Below are positions 46,786 to 56,255 of a DNA stretch of 64,000 nt, in pieces. The position numbers were made by a program, and so were the translations under genes. The notes under the pieces are model-generated. The model was not told where the DNA came from. It made no database searches and saw nothing but the letters and a program-made list of their open reading frames with translations. Position 1 is the stretch's first letter; the number at the start of each line of letters is the position of its first letter. The stretch is from positions 25,862 through 89,861 of the forward strand of contig JAOTON010000042.1 in NCBI GenBank assembly GCA_034440635.1. Reading direction: 5' to 3'. Source of the DNA: Lepas anatifera (lineage: Eukaryota > Arthropoda > Thecostraca > Lepadidae).

Positions 46786-48823
46786 TAGCCGATGGTGAGT
46801 GCTGCTCCGGCTTCATAGTTTTCGTTTTCGAGACATCTTACACCTAATATCCCACCAAGACGACACAATTCAGTTTTCCGACTTCCACCACGGCATCGGA
46901 GGCTTAGACTGAACCAAAGCCAGGACTGTGGGGCCTAAAGTGGGGTTGTTGTTACTCCATGGGGATGACAATAGTAGCCCTTTGCAGTCTGGATTTTTGA
47001 TGATAAATCAGGCATACCTCTAACCTGCACAATCAAACATCTTCTTCTCTGTTGATTCCTGTTTAAAGTACAGTGAAAATATGAGGCACAGGTACGCATT
47101 TCCTTGCACAACATCTCAACACAAAATATTCCCTGATGTCAGCTTTGCCAGCATATTTAACATAATTCTATTCCCTTATCTATCTCAATGCCCATTGTCC
47201 AGACAAGACCTGTCAAAAGGTAGCTTATAATATTTCAGGCTTGATTATCAGTGAACTACATATTCATCCAAGTAAAATACAGAAACAGAGTCCAATAAGA
47301 GTTAAAAAAATACAGTTCACATATGCCAAATCAGTTAACCGCTCATTTAAATTCTGGTAATCATGTTTTAAACTGGGGTTCCTTCAACATCAACCATGTC
47401 CTACTTCTGCCCTGCTCACCCTTTGCATTCCATTTAACCCTATTAGTGTAGAGGGCTCCAGAGGCCCCCCGACGGTTTTTCTCGTGGCGTGGTTAAAACT
47501 GAATAGATATCGCTTTCATACTTTGTGAATTTTCCTAACAATCGATTTGGCATCACGCAGAACTTAAAAGAAAATTATAAGTGGTCTATGGGCGACTCCA
47601 GGGCCATGTTTTGGGGGAGGGCATGTTAACCGGCTATGAGAAGGTCTAGCTCAACTGTGACTTGCTCTATTTCTGGTACAAAATCCCTTGTTTTTTTAGC
47701 GCAATGCAACGATTGCTTCGTTACTTTATCAATATGGTCCTATTCGTGCTTAATTTGCGGTTTTTTTGTTCCAAGGGCGGTTCCAGGGGTATATAATTGG
47801 GCATTACATGTCAGTTGCACAATGTTCTTTGATCAAAAGTATTTTTTTAGCAATGCGAAAGTTCTTGATAAATGGTTGGAAACATATTTCTGTGCTTAGT
47901 TTCATTTTTGGGATCAGTGGTGGTGGCAGAGCGAGGTTTGGGTGGGGCAGTTGGCACGATAATGATTCGTAACCGCATTATTCTGTTGAAATTCTTGACT
48001 CTGAGTTACAGAAATAATGAATATGTATGATGGATGTCGTATGTTATATTTCACTTACATCGATACAAGCTTAAAGTTTCCACCAAGGGCGGATCCAGGA
48101 GAAAACGTGGGGCATAATTCAGATTTTACGAGACATGTACATCGATAGGGTGATTTCAATCGAACTTTGGAAATTGTTTGGCCTCCGTTTTGTATCAATA
48201 TCTAATATTTTCTGATGGTTTTCATGCCAGTGGCGCTGACAGACCATAATTTGAGCCGGGCAACCGGGAAAAATCTTTCTAAGTATAATATCGTATTGAA
48301 ACAGTTGATTAGGGTACATGAGGATGTTGAGTCAAACTAACCACCGTGTGGATACACCTTAGTTCCGCAGTTCCAGTGTAGTGTACAATGTCATATTGGA
48401 CATATTGAAGTACAAAGAGTTTCCGCGGTGCTGAGGCAGTATTGGCAGCGGCGCCATGGGACCCTGCATTGTCTTATCTCACGCCGGACCACTAATCCGT
48501 TGAAGCTGCTGTCTTCCCCTCCCAACGTACGCACGCCGGAAGTGTTGACACTCAGTGGTGGATCCAGGAATAAATTTCGAGGACAGAGGGAGCTAAGGGC
48601 GTGGGAGAAGCAATTTATAAGGAGATACATAACAAATAATGTTTATGATTTCATGAGTTTACTTCGTTTTTCTTCTCCTGTAACCGCCTATGAATTAGCA
48701 TCAAAATACGTACAAAATGTCAGTTTGTATAAGAATCAACATTTCGCAGGTAAAGTTTGGAGAACCAAGCCTCTCAATACAAAAAACGGTAATAAACAGC
48801 AACTTTACTACATGTCCCCCTTC
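46786..48823. other. No gene recognised; hAT-like end fragments
   Basis: Contains isolated hAT-type termini: AAGGGCGGTTCCAGGGG near 47773, AAGGGCGGATCCAGGAG near 48084 and CAGTGGTGGATCCAGGAA near 48552. Matching partners are not clear. Frames of 60-90 codons (for example 47636-47899, +) lack known domains. Confidence 0.4.
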
Positions 48824-49292
48824 TTAACACGCGCATTGACGGGGGGCGGGTACCCGCCCCCCTCGTGTTTTTCGGAGATAGCAGAAAAACGGCGGCGCGC
48901 AGCGCCGCCGTACTTGGTATACCTTTTCCCTCATCATTTTTGCAACTTCTGTGAAAATTTTAAGGATAGGTCATCTCAGGTCAGGTCACCAGTACAGGTC
49001 AAGTGACCCGACCTAAAAAAAAAGTTTAAGATAGCATAAGTCGGAGCAGGGTGAACTTATCCAATTGAAACTCATATCACATAATGGGCCCACCGAGTTC
49101 TTTAAAATATGTTCCGGTATTTTTGATATCGATGAGCTAAGGTCAGGTACGAAGCATGACCTCTCCGTTGGTAATACATGGGAAATATGGTTTTTACTGA
49201 ATAACTCAGTAACGGATGGTGATAAAGCGTTTATTTTAGCTTCATTAGACTTGCCTTGGCTTTGCGGTTCTAATGATATGCATTTTATATAA
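48824..49292 (+). mobile_element. TTAA-bounded element, family A, 3'-truncated copy
   Basis: Starts TTAACACGCGCATTGACGGG and follows the family A consensus through the hairpin and GGAGCAGGGTGAACTTATCC to GATATGCATTTTATATAA. It then breaks off where other copies enter the TGACCTGACCTCAGG palindrome. The break lies just before the tail of the adjacent retrotransposon, so the palindrome may have favoured the loss. Confidence 0.75.
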
Positions 49293-49512
49293 CTTGTTCT
49301 AAGAGTCAGCTGACTCCCTACTGTGATCTTGACTCCCTAATGTTTAGTTTAGTTTAGTTTAGTTTATTGTCCAATCATCAACGGGCATGAACCATCCCAA
49401 TGACAGATGAAGTCATGGTGATAAAACACTGGTGTCAAATATCAATGTCAGTGGAAACAACATAAAAGAAAAAGCACAGTAAAACGGATAAAAAATGGCT
49501 GAAAAAGGCTGC

Positions 49513-50838
49513 TCAATCGCAGTTAGCCGCATAAAGGATCACGCGTGCTCGAAATTGAGCAGCTGTGGTGTTCCACACATCAACATCTCTGCACTTATCT
49601 AAGAACACATTGCAGGTCCTCGGCAATCTACAAAACAAACCCGACATAACAGTACTAACTCTAGCGTGGGGCACATGAAAGAGAATCCTGTTACGCAGGG
49701 CTCGGGAAGGAGCCGCTAGAGGAAAGCATTCTAACAGAAAAGACGCGTCAATTTTGTGGTTATGAAGATTCCGTAGGAACAAAAGATCATGTTGCATCCT
49801 CCTTCCAGCTAATGAAGTTAGGCCGAAATGCCGAAGGAGGTCTTTGTATTCAAAAGAAATGTTGTTAATGCGGCAGCGTCCGCAAAGCCAGATAAGAAAT
49901 TTGTGTTGGATTTTTTCTATTCGTTTTAGATGGGTCTGTGCAGCTCCTCCCCAAGCTACACAGCCATATTCTAGTATAGAACGAACGTGTGCACAGTAAA
50001 CGCCAATAACCAGTTTTGTATCGAGTTGAAGAAGTGGCCTGCCGTGTTTTCCAGTTTGGAGTGACCTGATGAGAAATCCCAAGGCCCTATTCGCTTTTGA
50101 AATAATTTCCTCTATGTGATAGCCGAAGGTAAGTTTAGAGTCCAGGTTAACACCCAGGTCACGCATGGCGGCAACTATATCAAGCCTAGTGCGGTTAATG
50201 TGATATGAACTTTCTACCGGCTTGCTGCGAAGCGTCACTCTCAAAACCTTGCACTTGGATGGGTTGAGGGTCAATCCCCAATCGGCTGACCACGCACATA
50301 GCTTGTCAAGTTCGCCCTGCAGCGTTCTCACATCCTGCAGACTATCCACTCTTTTGTACAGTTTAACGTCATCGGCGAACATCAAACAATTGCAGTCAAC
50401 GAGGCTAGGTAAATCGTTGATAAAACACGAAAAAAGAAGGGGTGATAAAAGCCCGCCCTCAGGTGTTCCTGAGAGAACCGGCGTCCATGTAGAGCACTGG
50501 CCTTTCACAACCACCCGCTGCTCTCTCCCAGACAGATATGATTTCAACAATTGTAGAGCCTTATCAGTAATTTTGTATGATTTCTCTAACTTATGGAGCA
50601 AAAGACTGTGGTTGACACTTTGGAAGGCCGAACTATAATCAGTATAAATGATGTCTGTTTGAGAACCTGCGGATATGTTGTTCCAGGCAGTGTGCAGCAT
50701 TGTGCAAAGGTTTGTTACACAAGAACGGGATGGTAGAAACCCATGTTGTTGGCTGGATAAAACTGGTCGAACATGGTTAAACAATGTAATGTAAATAACT
50801 CGCTCTAAAATCTTGCTAAACAGAGGTAAAAGTGACAC
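49513..50838 (-). CDS. Reverse transcriptase, C-terminal frame (441 codons)
   Basis: Contains the reverse transcriptase palm in order: SLLPLFSKILERV (residues 2-14), QHGFLPSRSC, the first catalytic aspartate in IIYTDYSSAFQSVNH, SGTPEGGLLSPLLFS, and the FADDVKLYK catalytic box, then LNPSKCKVL and a thumb with LGVNLDSKL. The region after residue 270 holds the C-terminal connection domain with ILEYGCVAWGG, typical of CR1/Jockey-type proteins. No internal stop. The apparent start codon is not a true start, since the protein continues upstream in another frame. It could be mistaken for an active copy, but the frameshift and 5' loss argue against that. Confidence 0.9.
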   Translation of the reverse strand: MSLLPLFSKILERVIYITLFNHVRPVLSSQQHGFLPSRSCVTNLCTMLHTAWNNISAGSQTDIIYTDYSSAFQSVNHSLLLHKLEKSYKITDKALQLLKSYLSGREQRVVVKGQCSTWTPVLSGTPEGGLLSPLLFSCFINDLPSLVDCNCLMFADDVKLYKRVDSLQDVRTLQGELDKLCAWSADWGLTLNPSKCKVLRVTLRSKPVESSYHINRTRLDIVAAMRDLGVNLDSKLTFGYHIEEIISKANRALGFLIRSLQTGKHGRPLLQLDTKLVIGVYCAHVRSILEYGCVAWGGAAQTHLKRIEKIQHKFLIWLCGRCRINNISFEYKDLLRHFGLTSLAGRRMQHDLLFLRNLHNHKIDASFLLECFPLAAPSRALRNRILFHVPHARVSTVMSGLFCRLPRTCNVFLDKCRDVDVWNTTAAQFRARVILYAANCD

Positions 50839-51764
50839 AGCTCGATAGTTTGAGGGACACGACTTTGACCCTTTTTATGTATGGGAACGATATTCGCCCG
50901 TTTCCACTGGGATGGGAACACGCCCTGTTCCAATGAGAGTCGGCACAACTTGGCAATGGGTACCGTAAGCTCGTTTGCACATTCATGTATGATTCGAGCA
51001 CTGACATTATCAGGACCACACGCTTTGTGTCGGTTAGTACTAAGTAACAACGATCGGACAATGTCGTCAGAAACATAAAACGAAGTAAGACTATCTACAT
51101 GGTATTCAGGTGTGTACGGTAGCACTCTAAAACTAGGATCCGAGAATTTACTAGCAAAAGTGCGGTTTAGCAGTTCAGCTTTATCACGGTCATGCTCAGT
51201 CCTTCTAGTGCCATCCATTAATAAAGGCATTGCAGTGAGTTTACCCTTAATACATTTCTGGAAGCTCCAAAACCTTTTCGGGTTGGCTTTTAAATCACTG
51301 ACCAGACCTTTCAGGTAATCATGATATTTAGTATTAGTCATGTTTTTAAACACTCTCCGTTTGTCACTAAAACTCTGCTCATTTTCCGGTGATCGATTTC
51401 TCTTGAGTCTTCGGTGGGCTGCCTCCTTCTCGACTAGAGCCGAGCGAAGCTCACGATCGAACCATGGAGCATGTTGCCGTCGAGGAGTCACTATCGGTAT
51501 ATGATGGCGAATCGCCGAGTCAAAGAAGTCGTAGAAAGTGGCGACCGCGTCATCCACCGGTGATCCATCTAGCACGTTCCAGGGAAGAAGTGAGAGGCTA
51601 CTGCATACCGTCCGACGCCTAAAAAGGTGTGAAATATCTCCGGAATGCGGAGTCGGACTCCTTTGCGTGCACGTGCGTTGTTTCTTTTTACTGACAGGCA
51701 AACCACGCCGCCGCGCCGTTGTGGTAGCCATATTGAATTGGTTGGCCACACGGTTCGGTGACAT
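50805..51764 (-). CDS. Endonuclease tail and start of reverse transcriptase (319 codons)
   Basis: Holds the linker after the endonuclease (APWFDRELRSALVEKEAAHR, a typical post-endonuclease phrase) and the early reverse transcriptase blocks HKACGPDNVSARIIHE and WKRANIVPIHKKG. The last 20 residues are in the wrong frame; coding continues in the frame of 49513-50838. Its 5' end runs into unrelated sequence near 51790. Confidence 0.85.
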   Translation of the reverse strand: MSPNRVANQFNMATTTARRRGLPVSKKKQRTCTQRSPTPHSGDISHLFRRRTVCSSLSLLPWNVLDGSPVDDAVATFYDFFDSAIRHHIPIVTPRRQHAPWFDRELRSALVEKEAAHRRLKRNRSPENEQSFSDKRRVFKNMTNTKYHDYLKGLVSDLKANPKRFWSFQKCIKGKLTAMPLLMDGTRRTEHDRDKAELLNRTFASKFSDPSFRVLPYTPEYHVDSLTSFYVSDDIVRSLLLSTNRHKACGPDNVSARIIHECANELTVPIAKLCRLSLEQGVFPSQWKRANIVPIHKKGQSRVPQTIELCHFYLCLARF

Positions 51765-51833
51765 TTCTGTTGTGATCTCCGTGAATAATCGGCAGCATAA
51801 CTATTACCTGAGAGAAAATGCAAAACCGCACGA

Positions 51834-52109
51834 GTGTCAAAGGAACTACTAATCAAGGAGCCGCAAGTCACCAATACACGAGGCCATCAGTTCAAGGTCG
51901 CCCATCCTCGTGCAAATACCCGTGCTCGGCGGAACCACCTGGGTTACAGGGCCATGGCAGAATGGAACAGTTCTATCCTGCGTTATCGAGTGCGAAACGG
52001 TGAAAAGTTCAGTAACAGCCCGGATGAGCACTGGGCAAGGGATACAGTGGGATTCTATGAACTCGTGGTGTCAATAAGAAGGTTATTTGTGGGTGACATA
52101 CCCAAGTGA
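51834..52109 (+). pseudogene. Possible C-terminal end of another LINE-type protein
   Basis: The plus-strand frame contains TNTRGHQFKVAHPRANTRAR, NHLGYRAMAEWNS and NGEKFSNSPDEHW. A basic stretch followed by F/YRAMxxWNSL-like sequence is the usual end of CR1/Jockey-type reverse transcriptase proteins. It lies head to head with the retrotransposon on the minus strand. The evidence is one short pattern only. Confidence 0.4.
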
Positions 52110-53040
52110 TAAAGGCATTTTAGGAGGCATATAAATATTCGGCTTTCATAAGAATCATAAACAATAAGAGATCACTTGAGAGGTAAGTCGTGCCAATTCG
52201 GCCTGCTGTCGATTTGCGTTCAAGTGCTGTGGTATGGGACCCTTGGCAGGGGCGGATCTAGCCGGTAGGTTGGGGGAGTAAGCCAGAGTGGAAAAGGGAA
52301 AAAATGTCACATGGTGAAACATTTTGCCATAATTTAACTGGACGGTATGCTTGAGGGCAAACCCAGAAGAAGCTAAGCTAAAAATTGTCACGGGGTGAAA
52401 CATGTGACCAAAATATGGTTTTTTTCTCTCTAAGGCCTAATGTTAAGGCCACTGAGGTTTAATGGTTCTGTCTGAAGTTAAGAGTTGAAGCACCAGAACC
52501 TCGCTTTTAAAATAAATGTTAGTCGGACCAAAAATGAGGTTGACAGCTTTGGGGGAAACATAGTTTTGCCCTGAGATTTTCCGTTTAGGTGGAAAATGCC
52601 TTCCCCCTGCATTCGCCGGAAATATAACAATGTATTGATTGCCTTTGGCCAACTAGTGAGAATGCGCATCGGGACGGTGGCTCAACGGCGTTGAACTTTT
52701 CTGGGATTGGGAGACCCCGCGAGTCAGACACTGGCAAATCCAGGAGGAGGGCAAACCGTGCAATTGTCGTCCCGAAAACCTCAATTTTTACCGGTTTTCC
52801 TAAATAACTTTGTTTAAGATTTCGGGCCCCGTTGCCCCTTCCCCTCTCCCAGCCGTCGGTCTGGATCCGACCAAGTCAGGGTGGGGGTTGATAAACAGCT
52901 GTCCATTGGATTCGTTTACGAGTTTGTGTGTCGTTTTTTAGATCGAATACAATGGTTCTTTTTTCTTGTGTGATTTTATGAAACGCTCAGGCAAGTTCTG
53001 TGGATGGATTTAAGTCGTAGAATCGGAGTATGCTGAAGCA
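52110..53040. other. No gene recognised; hAT-like ends
   Basis: GGCAGGGGCGGATCTAGCCGG near 52247 and TCTGGATCCGACC near 52861 are inverted hAT-type end sequences and may bound a decayed element of about 620 bp. No target duplication is clear. Confidence 0.4.
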
Positions 53041-54015
53041 TTAACCCAAAAATACAAACAAGTCACACCCTTTCGAAGAGAAAATAACCCATATTTGGGG
53101 TCACGGCTTTTCTCATGACACCTCTACAGGGGGTCATCAGGGCAAAATAGGGGCGTGAGATGACGCCTAGACTCCCTTCAGAGGTGTCAATGGACTCCTT
53201 TTCACGTATCATGACTCCTTTAGTGGAGTCAAGTGGGGTTTCTTGACTCCTATATTGGGTGTCAAATGACACCTTACGTGGAGTCGGATGACTCCCTAAG
53301 GGGTGTCAGATGACCCTTTTTGACTCCCTAATCAAGAGTCATGACTCCGAAGATAGGAGTCTGACGCCCCTGACCCCAAATTTGGTGGATAAAAGACTCC
53401 CCAAAGAGGGATCTTCCAGATACCCCAAAAGGGTGGACGTTTTTACGGCATCACCTGATACCCTAATCAGGTGTCGTTTTTTCTCTCAGTTTGTGACCTT
53501 TGAGAGGTCATCTGGGGCTGCTTAAACAGTTTTCAGACTTAAATCAATAACTTTGCAGGAAAAGAATACAACTTTTATTTTGGTACCATTATGTTTGTAT
53601 GCTATTGAGAGCCGATTGATTTTGCATATTGACTATCCTAGGCACAAAAGTGACATTGACCTGACCTGAGGTCAGGTCATATTTTGTTTTGACCTAATAT
53701 AGCCATTTCATACATCATTCGATTTTCCGTAACAAAAGGAAACGAATGGTGCCTAAAATATTGTTCTAACTCAACTCTGTAAGACACTAGAGCTCAAAAA
53801 CACTACTCTAACACGCAACCTTCTTCGACCTGTCATGAACTCAATATTGACCTGAGCCAAAAAGTGACCCATGTAGTTTCTTCAGGGATTTGTATGAACT
53901 ATCCACCAGCATTCACATTTTTTCGCTATCCTGCATAGGGAGGCGAGTTCGAGGGGGTTGTTTAAAACCCCAACCAGGGCAAATATGACTAGGAGGCCCA
54001 CTGGGGCGGGGTTAA
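53041..54015. mobile_element. TTAA-type element, family E (right end clear, left end tentative)
   Basis: The right terminus reads, as reverse complement, TTAACCCCGCCCCAGTGGG, with a GGGGTTTTAAACAACCCCC palindrome inside, as in families C and D. The body holds the TGACCTGACCT/AGGTCAGGTCA palindrome near 53656-53680. A TTAACCC at 53041 could be the other end, but its following bases do not match well. The left part (53090-53420) consists of GACTCC/GGAGTC and TGACACC/GGTGTCA inverted repeats. Confidence 0.45.
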
Positions 54016-54046
54016 GAAAACACTGTGACTAGGGATAGCGAGTCAG

Positions 54047-54440
54047 TAAAAGCATTCAGCGAAGGGACTGCCCCCGATCGGTGGTGATATCTTCTTTTTC
54101 GAGCGATGGGGACGGTAAATGCCCCCCCCACCCCCACAGCCTTGCCAGTTTTCTTATGGCAGGCGACATATGTTTTGTTAGACCACATAGGAAGACTTGC
54201 ATGCCCTGCGGACAGAAGAGCTCTTTGAAATAATTCCTTGTCCCCATCGAATGGCATAAAAATCGGTAAACTGGAGACTTCAACGCCAGAGAGCGAACCG
54301 AATGCCAAACTTTGAAGCCAATGCGCTAAGTGGGCTTTTTTCATTGATCCCTGAATTTTTGGTGGGAACCCTGTTCATACCAATAGTAATGGGAATCAAC
54401 CAGGCAGACAATCCAAAAACATTTTGCAAATTTGAATAGG
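54047..54440 (-). repeat. Interspersed repeat, unknown class, copy 2
   Basis: Reverse-complement match to 39130-39662 without the middle part. Frames of up to 110 codons across it are not conserved in the other copy, so a protein is unlikely. Confidence 0.6.
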
Positions 54441-54805
54441 TCTACTGGACTCGGATCAGCCGCTGTTTCGGTCGGCCTTGCACGCGGTGTGGCTCGGCTC
54501 CACTCTTGACGTCCTCAACGACCCTCAGCAGGCTCCCGGTTTTGAAATCTACAAAACAACAAAGGAAATATGATAGCCAGCCTCACGGACGCCAGCCGCT
54601 ATTCGTTAAGGAGGAGTGCTTCCATTTCCGTGCGCTGCATACTCCCCTCATAAAGGAAAGGATGAACGTGCATTAAAGGAAACGCTACCATTTTTTATTT
54701 CTTATCAAGAATCATTAGAAAACTGGGCCACGTCACCGCAGAGGGAAAAACAGCGAGGCACTTCCACATGTTTGTGCCGTATTGATTCTGCCGGCGAGAA
54801 CGCGC

Positions 54806-54975
54806 AGAGTCCACAGTTAGCGGTGTAGGTACCAGGCCATGAGGTGTGGGGTCGGTCAGGCGTGTGGGGGCGGACAGAGTCCACAGTCAGCGGTGTAGGT
54901 ACCAGGCCATGAGCTGTGGGGCCGGTCAGGCGTGTGGGGGCGGACAGAGTTCGCAGTCAGCGGTGTAGGTACCAG
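54806..54975. repeat. 70-bp tandem array, left part
   Basis: Two and a half copies of a 70-bp unit with GGTGTAGGTACCAGGCCATG and GGGTCGGTCAGGCGTGTGGG. It is cut at AGGTACCAG by the 5.9-kb element. The array continues at 60924. Confidence 0.85.
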
Positions 54976-55409
54976 TAGGGCTGCCCATTTTACTTGCACC
55001 CCCAGGCTTGCAAAATAGTCCACCAGATTCCCATTATTTGGCCTAATTACTACTCAAAACTGATTTTGTTTTCTTCGAGACTCAAAATCTGACCATGCGC
55101 AGCGGGAGTGAACATCTCCCCTATATCGCACTCTTACCCCAAACTAGACCATGAAACTTGTAAGCATCAAATATGTCTATCAAAAAGACTAGTGCTTTTA
55201 TACACACGCCTCATTTATTGCCCTTTATTGAACACGAATGCGACAAGAAGCTTCACGTGTAACACAGTACCAAGTCACAGTCATTCACAAGAAGCATTGA
55301 TGATTCTCCCTTCACAATAATACCTCCTACCCACCGATGCACCGCAAGGCCTAGATTCTCCGTTTAGATATCAAATGTTTAATACTTTGCAAACTCTTCA
55401 ACTACCAGT

Positions 55410-55765
55410 AGTTTTATTAGTCAGTGTCTTCTTGGTGAAGCTGACATATACCTTCCAGAACATCTCCATACCCTGCGGCAGTTTTTTTCTTCTGAGCCTG
55501 TCTTTCCTGGTAAGAATTTGGCTGTATTTTATGACGGTGCAGCAGCACATCTTGCATGTCGTTGGTCAGTTTGGCATTCCACACAAACTCCTCAGTGCCT
55601 TGTACTGGTGGATCTCGCCCCACAGTTCAGAATCCCTCGCCAGTCACTTGTGATCGACTCCCAGGATGGCAAACAGCATATAGGATTTGGGATCGCACAG
55701 GTCGGCTAGTTCGGTCGTGGAGGTGAGCTCCTTAAGGCTGGGCTTCTCGAGGGAGTAGTGCTCAG
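55410..55765 (-). pseudogene. Transposase-like fragment, left member of a head-to-head pair
   Basis: The minus strand encodes EHYSLEKPSLKELTSTTELA, DLCDPKSYMLFAILGVDHK and, in a second frame, EEFVWNAKLTND. The same sequence, diverged, is found on the plus strand at 55925-56255. The pattern ELxDLCxxxSxxLF...EFVxNxxVTN agrees with my recollection of the C-terminal region of the HWDGK family, but this is tentative. Confidence 0.4.
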
Positions 55766-55924
55766 GACAAGTGTTGGGCAGGCACGACTGGTACACCGCC
55801 GAGCCAACCAGCATCCTCGCCCACAACCCGCTCTGGAGTACTCCCTCGAGAAGACCAGCTCCATGGACTTCACCTCCAAGACCGAACTGACATAAGATAC
55901 CATTACTTAAGGTATCTTGGGTAA

Positions 55925-56255
55925 AAAGTACTCCCTCGAGAAGCCCAGCTCCATGGACCTCGCCTCCATGACCGAACTGACCCAAGAACTGACCGACCTG
56001 TGCGGCTCCAACTCATCCATGCTCTTCACTATCTTCAAATTCAAAGTCGATCGCAAGTGGCTGGTGAGGATTCCGAACGGTGGGGTGAGGACCAGCAATA
56101 CAAGGAAACAGGAGTTTGTGCGGAATGTCAGAGTGACCAACTACCTGGCCGAGAGCTGCTGCGGCACCATCACAAAGTGCAGCAAGATTCTTACCAGGGA
56201 AGACCATCTCAGAAAAAAACTGCTGAAGGGTGTGGAGAAGTTCTAGAAGGTGCAT
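55925..56255 (+). pseudogene. Transposase-like fragment, right member of a head-to-head pair
   Basis: The plus-strand frame (55917-56246, 109 codons) reads EYSLEKPSSMDLASMTELTQ, SSMLFTIFKFKVDRKWLV, KQEFVRNVRVTNYLAESC and ends KKLLKGVEKF. Compared with the left member it carries a frame change at about the KWL position. No active gene is expected. Confidence 0.4.

Larger units (their letters stand above)
49339..51790 (-). mobile_element. Non-LTR retrotransposon (CR1/L2/Jockey-like group), 5'-truncated
   Basis: Reverse-strand LINE-type element that copies itself through target-primed reverse transcription. It ends in a 3' (CTAAA)n tail (49339-49366). Upstream lie the end of the endonuclease-linker region and a near-complete reverse transcriptase. 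The endonuclease proper and ORF1 are missing, as expected for 5' truncation. The two reading frames overlap at about 50805-50838 through a single frameshift. Confidence 0.9.

Noticed and set aside
49339..49366. TTTAG tandem repeats as possible telomere-like sequence
   Set aside because: The repeat is short and sits exactly at the 3' end of a LINE-type element, where such tails are expected.
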